Shown in pieces: positions 59,277 through 64,000 of a stretch of DNA of 64,000 nucleotides; position 1 is the stretch's first letter; each line of letters begins with the position of its first letter. The translations under genes were made by a program, and so were the position numbers. Source of the stretch: Candidatus Stammera capleta (GTDB lineage Bacteria; Pseudomonadota; Gammaproteobacteria; Enterobacterales; Enterobacteriaceae). The notes beneath the pieces were generated by a model that was given only the letters and a program-made list of their open reading frames with translations, had not been told where the DNA came from and did not search any database. The stretch is taken from positions 189,426 to 253,425 of the forward strand of contig CP043983.1 in NCBI GenBank assembly GCA_015134395.1, read 5' to 3'.

Positions 59277-60674
59277 TTATTTACCTATACAAAATTTTGA
59301 AAATATATCATTTATTATTTTTTTTGATGTATATTTTTTTATACCTATAATTTTACTTAATTTTTTTTGACTTTTAAAAAAATAATAACTAATTAAATCA
59401 TAATTTATTGTTTTATTAAAAAAATATATTTTTATTAATTTTTCTATTTTTTTTATATAAGATAATGTTTTTTTTATTAAATCTATATATCTTTGTTTTA
59501 TTAAAAATGTATTTTTTATATTTATATTTTTAATTTTATTTTTTATTATTTTTATTATTTTTTTTAATCCTATTTTTTTTTTTATAGATATTCATATAAT
59601 ATTATATGAATTTATTTTTTTAAATTTAAATTTTTTTTTTATTAAATCTATTTTATTACGTAATAAAATATTTATTTTTTTTTTATAATTTTTTATTTTA
59701 TATTGTATATTTTTTTTATAATTATTAATTATATTATTATTAGATATTGATGAATCATCTAAAAATATAATAATTTTAGAATTATTTATTTCTTTTCATG
59801 TTTTTTTTATTCCTATTTTTTCTATTTTATTTTTTGTTTTATGTATACCTGCTGTATCTATTATTTCCATATTATTATTATTAATATTAATGTTACTTTT
59901 TATTATATCTCTTGTTGTTCCTATTATATTTGTTACTATTGATGTATCTTTTTTAGTTAAATAATTCATTAAACTAGATTTTCCAACATTTGGTTTTCCT
60001 ATTATAATAATTTTTTTATTATTTTCATTTAAAAAAAAATTATTACATTTATAATATAATTTTTTTAATTTTTTTTTTATAATTAAATTATTTTTTTTTA
60101 ATTTTAATATATCTCTATTTTTTATATTTTTTTCAGAAAAATTAATTTCTTTTTCTATAAAAATTAAATTATTTTTAATTATTTTTATAATTTTTTTAAT
60201 TTTTTTTGATAAATAACCTTTTAATAAATTAGTTGCTAAAAATATTTCATTTTCTGATTTTGCATGTATAATATAATTTATAGCTTCTGCTTGTGTTAAA
60301 TCTATTTTTTTATTAATAAAAGCTCTTTCAGAAAACTCTCCTGGTTTAGCAATTCTTATATTTTTTAATTTAAAATTTAATATAGATTTAATTATTAATT
60401 CTATCATTTTTTGTCCTCCATGACTTTGTATTTCTATAATATCTTCTCCTGTAAATGAATGTGGAGATTTATAATATATAATTATTACATAATCTAAAAT
60501 TATATTATTTTTATTTTTTATATAAGTATATTTTGCATATCTTGGTTTTAAATTTTTTTTTGTTAATAATTTAGATATTTTAAGAGATTTTTTACCTGAT
60601 ATTCTTATGATACCTATACCTGAATTACCTACTGGTGTTGATTGAGCAATTATAGTTTTTGAAAATATAGTCAT
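59277..60674 (-). CDS. mnmE: tRNA modification GTPase MnmE
   Basis: With MnmG makes the 5-carboxymethylaminomethyl modification at U34. TIIAQSTPVGNSGIGIIRISG, FTGEDIIEIQSHGG and KPGEFSERAFINKKIDL form the folate domain. The G domain shows IGKPNVGKSSL, TTRD and DTAGI. The C-terminus ends FSKFCIGK, the family's catalytic CIGK. UGA Trp at 59796. Length 465 aa (E. coli 454). Two nt upstream of its start is the yidC stop. U34 modification matters for restricting decoding to A/G-ending codons, relevant to UGA/UGG reading (inference). Confidence 0.96.
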
Positions 60675-60675
60675 T

Positions 60676-62139
60676 TTAAAAATTATTTTTATATTTGTTT
60701 TCTATTATTTTTTGTTGAATTATATTTAATATATTATTTATTATATAATATATTAATAATCCACTTGGAAGATATAAAAAAAATATTGTAAATATTGAAG
60801 ATATAATTATATTAATATAATTATTATTTATATTATTATTATTATTATTTTTATAATTTTTTTGTAAAAAATATATTGTAATACTCATAAATATAGGTAA
60901 AATATAATATCTATCATAATTAGATAGATCTTTAATTCAAAATATAAATTTTGAATTTTTTAATTCTATAGGTATAATTAATAAATTATATATTGATATA
61001 AATATTGGTATTTGACTAATTATTATAAATAAATTTATAAAAGGGTTAATTTTCCATTTTTTGTATAATTTAATTATTTCATAATTTATTTTTTTATTAT
61101 TATTTGAATATTTTTTTTTTATTTTTTTTATTTCAGGTTCTATTTTTTTTATTTTTAAAAATAATTTATATTGTATTTTATTTAATGGATGTGTTACAAT
61201 TTTTATTAAAAAAGTTAATATTATTATTGAATATCCTCAATTATTTATTTTACTATTTATAAAAGATAAAATTTTAAATAATGGTTTTGATAAAAATCAT
61301 AATTTACCATATTCTATAGTTAAATCTAATTTTGGAGATATTTTATTTAAAATATTATTTAATTTAGGACCTATTCATAATTTAAATTTTATATATTTTT
61401 CTTTTTTTGGTAATATTTTATATGAATTTTTATATCCTATTTTTATTAAATTATTATATTTTTTTATAAAAATATTTGTTTTAATATTATTTAAGGGTAT
61501 AAAAGTAACAATAAAATATTTTTCGAATATAGATATTCAATTTAAATTTTTATTTATAATATTTTTATTATTAATATTATATAAATTAGATTTTATAAAA
61601 TTATTATTATTATATAATAATCCTATTTTTTTATTATTATCAATTTTTTGTATTAATTTATTTATGGTATATATATTTATATTTTTTTTAGAATTATTTT
61701 TTATAAAATATTTTATAAATATTTTATAATTATCTTTATTAAAAATTATATATTTTATAAATATTATATTATTATTTTTTATTTCAGATATTAATATGAT
61801 TTTATTATTTTTATATATAATTTTATTTATTTTAAATATAATTTTTTTTTTTATATTTAATAAAATATTATTATTTATAATGTATTCTTTTTTTTTATTA
61901 TTTATTAATTTATAATTTTTATTAAAATTATTTTTATATTTTAAAAAAAATATTTTATTTATTTTATTATTATTTTTATTTATTTTTATTATAAAAACAT
62001 TATTTTTTATATAAATATATTTTTTTTTTATTTTATTATTATTATTATAATTATCTTTATATTTGTTTTTAGATATACTATTATTTAGACATAAAATAAA
62101 TAATATTATTAATATAAATAATTTATTTTTATAAAACAT
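60676..62139 (-). CDS. yidC: Membrane protein insertase YidC
   Basis: Inserts inner-membrane proteins. An N-terminal hydrophobic anchor (FILIILFILCL) is followed by a large periplasmic domain that is very divergent and Asn/Lys/Ile-rich. The conserved part is the C-terminal insertase: NNWGYSIIILTFLIKIVTHPLNKIQYKL, then IIPIELKNSKFIFWIKDLSNYDRYYILPIFM and YLPSGLLIYYIINNIL. The hydrophilic-groove Arg position of many YidC (E. coli R366) corresponds to a K in the T-H-P-L-N-K region. Length 487 aa (E. coli 548). Confidence 0.93.
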
Positions 62140-62146
62140 ATTTATC

Positions 62147-62452
62147 CTATTGAATATAATATAATTTTCATATATTTTTAAAATATTTAAATATTTTTTT
62201 TTTATTAAATAAAGTAATATTTTTTACTATTATTAAATAATCTATTTTTTTTATTTTATATTGGTTTAATCTAAATGTTTCTCTAATAATTCTTTTTATT
62301 TTATTTCTTATAATTGAATATTTAATATTTTTTTTATTTATATTAATGCCTAATCTTGGATATTTTAATTTATTTATACTATTTTTTATTAATATAAATT
62401 TATAATTTTTTTTATATATTATATTATTTATTTTTTTAAATCTATTTTTTTT
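62147..62452 (-). CDS. rnpA: Ribonuclease P protein component, no recognisable start codon
   Basis: Protein cofactor of RNase P. The core [34 protein letters not shown] aligns with E. coli [34 protein letters not shown], including the RNR motif as RNK. It ends in TAG after a UGA-Trp. Going upstream the frame reaches TAA at 62453 with no ATG, GTG or TTG in between; only AUA or AUU codons are available. The region is flanked by runs of up to ten T, so an indel could have separated the start. About 101 aa are readable (E. coli 119). The start given is the first codon after the stop. Confidence 0.85.
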
Positions 62453-62598
62453 TTAAAAGAAAATTTTTTTTTATATTTTTTTTTATTTTTTTTTCTTTTA
62501 TTTGAAATAATTTTTCTTCCATTTTTTGTAGACATTCTTTTTATAAAACCACAATTACGTTTTTTTTTTATTTTTGATGGTTGATATGTTCTTTTCAT
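62428..62598 (-). CDS. rpmH: 50S ribosomal protein L34
   Basis: [31 protein letters not shown] matches E. coli L34 ([31 protein letters not shown]). The frame continues into a Lys-rich tail and stops at 62428, giving 56 aa against 46, and overlaps the apparent beginning of rnpA by 25 bases. An indel in the T runs around 62445-62472 would change both this tail and the rnpA start. Gene order rpmH-rnpA-yidC-mnmE is standard next to the replication origin. Confidence 0.95.
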   Translation of the reverse strand: MKRTYQPSKIKKKRNCGFIKRMSTKNGRKIISNKRKKNKKKYKKKFSFKKKIDLKK

Positions 62599-63097
62599 AA
62601 TTTTAAATTTTTATTAATTTTTATATAAAATATTTAATTAAATAAATTTTATTTAAATATAGATTTAATATATATATTATTATAATTTAAAATAATATAT
62701 AAATATATAAATTTATATATTATAATAATTATATTTTATATTATATTTAATAATTATTTATTATATTATAAATATTTATGTTTTTTTAATATAATTAATA
62801 TATTATTAATATATATAATTATTATAAATAATTATTGATTTTAAATTAAATATAATATACAATTATTAACTGTAGTTTTTATTTATATTTTTATTAAATA
62901 AAAATTTATATTTATAATTTATTTTAAATTTATATTTAATTATAAATATTAAATTAATTAATTATTTTTTATTAATTATATAAATAAAATTTAAATTATT
63001 TATAATTATATATTAATAATAATAATTAAAATTATTTTAATATTTTTAATTAATTATAATTTTAATAATTTAATTAAATTATTATTTATATTATAAT
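62599..63097. other. AT-only gap between rpmH and dnaN; dnaA absent, possible origin region
   Basis: About 500 bases between the divergent rpmH and dnaN. In E. coli dnaA lies here, directly before dnaN; no dnaA sequence is detectable in either strand. G and C are nearly absent; the only cluster with G/C is near 62869-62875 (ATTAACTGTAG). No TTATCCACA-type DnaA box was found. Divergent gene orientation on the two sides is compatible with a replication origin, but nothing in the sequence proves it. Confidence 0.5.
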
Positions 63098-64000
63098 ATG
63101 TATTTTTTTATAGAAAAAGAAAAAATAGTAAATATTTTAAATAAATTTAATAAATATACAAATAATTCTTGTAAAAATCCTATTTTAAATAATGTTTTAT
63201 TAATTTTAAAAAATTTAAAATTAAAATTAATAATTACTAATTTAGATATAGAAATAAGTTTTATTATTTATTTAAATTTTGATTCTTCTTTTAAAAATGG
63301 TTCTGTTACAGTTAATATAAATAAATTATATGAATTATGTAAAAGTTTTCCAAAAAAACATAATATTTATTTTTTTTTATTTTTTAATAGATTAAAAATA
63401 TCATGTTTAAAAAGTAAATCTTTATTATCTACTTTACCTGTTATAGATTTTCCTATTATAGATAAAAATATTTATTTTAATTATAATTTTTCAATTTCAA
63501 GTATATATTTAAAAAAAATAATATATTATATTCATTTTTCTATGGGTCTTGAAGATATATACTATTATTTAAATAGTATGTTAATAGAATATAAAAAAAA
63601 TAAATTATATTTTGTTACTACTGATAGTTATCGTATTTCAATTTATAAATTATTAAATAATTTTACATATAAATTTAAAAAATATTTTTCTTTAGTTATT
63701 TCTCGTAATTTAGTAATAGAATTATTTAAATTATTAAATTTTATAAATGATATAAAAATAAATTTTTATATAAGTAATAATATTATTAAATTAATTTTTG
63801 ATAATTTTATAATATATTCTAATATAATGGAGGGATCATTTCCTGATTATAATTCTTTTTTAATTAATGATAATAAATATATATATTTTGATATTTTTAT
63901 ATTAGATATAAAAAATGCTTTAATTCGTTCTTCTATTATTAGTGGATCTATTTTTAATTATGTAACGTTTTTTTTAAAAAAAAATTATTTATTTATTTAT
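63098..64000 (+). CDS. dnaN: DNA polymerase III beta subunit (sliding clamp), 3' end outside window
   Basis: Processivity clamp. The start MYFFIEKEKIVNILNKF aligns with E. coli MKFTVEREHLLKPLQQV. Further matches are NPILNNVLLIL (E. coli LPILGNLLL), ITNLDIEIS, LSTLPVIDFPIID, FSMGLEDIYYYLNSMLIE, VTTDSYRISIY and MEGSFPDYNSFL. About 300 residues are present and open to the window edge (E. coli 366). It is separated from rpmH by a dnaA-less gap; HolA, which loads it, is encoded at 43 kb. Confidence 0.96.
   Translation, partial: MYFFIEKEKIVNILNKFNKYTNNSCKNPILNNVLLILKNLKLKLIITNLDIEISFIIYLNFDSSFKNGSVTVNINKLYELCKSFPKKHNIYFFLFFNRLKISCLKSKSLLSTLPVIDFPIIDKNIYFNYNFSISSIYLKKIIYYIHFSMGLEDIYYYLNSMLIEYKKNKLYFVTTDSYRISIYKLLNNFTYKFKKYFSLVISRNLVIELFKLLNFINDIKINFYISNNIIKLIFDNFIIYSNIMEGSFPDYNSFLINDNKYIYFDIFILDIKNALIRSSIISGSIFNYVTFFLKKNYLFIY

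Overview
This window reads as a segment of a severely reduced, extremely AT-rich gammaproteobacterial (Enterobacterales-like) genome, most plausibly an obligate insect endosymbiont. Almost every gene has a clear Escherichia coli counterpart, and several E. coli gene orders survive: lepA-lepB-rnc-era, rpsB-tsf-pyrH, thrS-infC-rpmI-rplT-pheS-pheT-ihfA, recC-recB-recD, leuS-holA, sufBCDSE, and rpmH-rnpA-yidC-mnmE beside dnaN. UGA is read as tryptophan throughout: dozens of in-frame TGA codons fall at positions that are Trp in the E. coli proteins, and genes end only in TAA or, rarely, TAG. TGG is still used occasionally (for example in pgk). I cannot name the species from the sequence alone; leaf-beetle or weevil symbionts of about 0.2-0.3 Mb are candidates, and that is only an inference.

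Layout. 1-10 kb: end of trpS, ung, the era-rnc-lepB-lepA operon, gltX, ligA without its BRCT domain, and a NIF3-family gene. 10-17 kb: tRNA-Ser(UGA anticodon), pyrH-tsf-rpsB, map, speD-speE (spermidine), dksA, glnS. 17-28 kb: pfkA, rnz, a PAP2 phosphatase, murI, fldA, pgk, fbaA, pmbA, ppa, a Bax-inhibitor-1-like membrane protein, a dienelactone-hydrolase-like protein, ihfA. 28-33 kb: the pheT-pheS-rplT-rpmI-infC-thrS cluster. 34-43 kb: ydjM and a complete recCBD set. 43-49 kb: holA, leuS, rne, rluC, rpmF, acpP. 49-58 kb: murJ, a degenerate transaldolase, sufESDCB, ldhA, ruvX. 58-64 kb: rluD, mnmE, yidC, rnpA, rpmH, an AT-only gap where dnaA would be expected, and the start of dnaN.

Together the genes give translation and RNA processing, Fe-S cluster assembly (Suf), upper and lower glycolysis with D-lactate formation, spermidine synthesis, parts of peptidoglycan supply (MurI, MurJ, PAP2 phosphatase) and unusually complete recombination (RecBCD). 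No mobile element, CRISPR array or phage gene was seen.

The most interesting theme is eroded translational accuracy. ThrRS lacks its whole editing half, the editing sites of LeuRS and PheRS are unrecognisable, and UGA is recoded. Two conserved genes (rluC and ruvX) are interrupted by +1 frameshifts at the same kind of site, a proline codon CCY directly followed by UAA. A third, leuS, carries a tandem duplication that is out of frame by one T in a 15-T run. The CCY-UAA coincidence is the best candidate here for an undescribed recoding mechanism.
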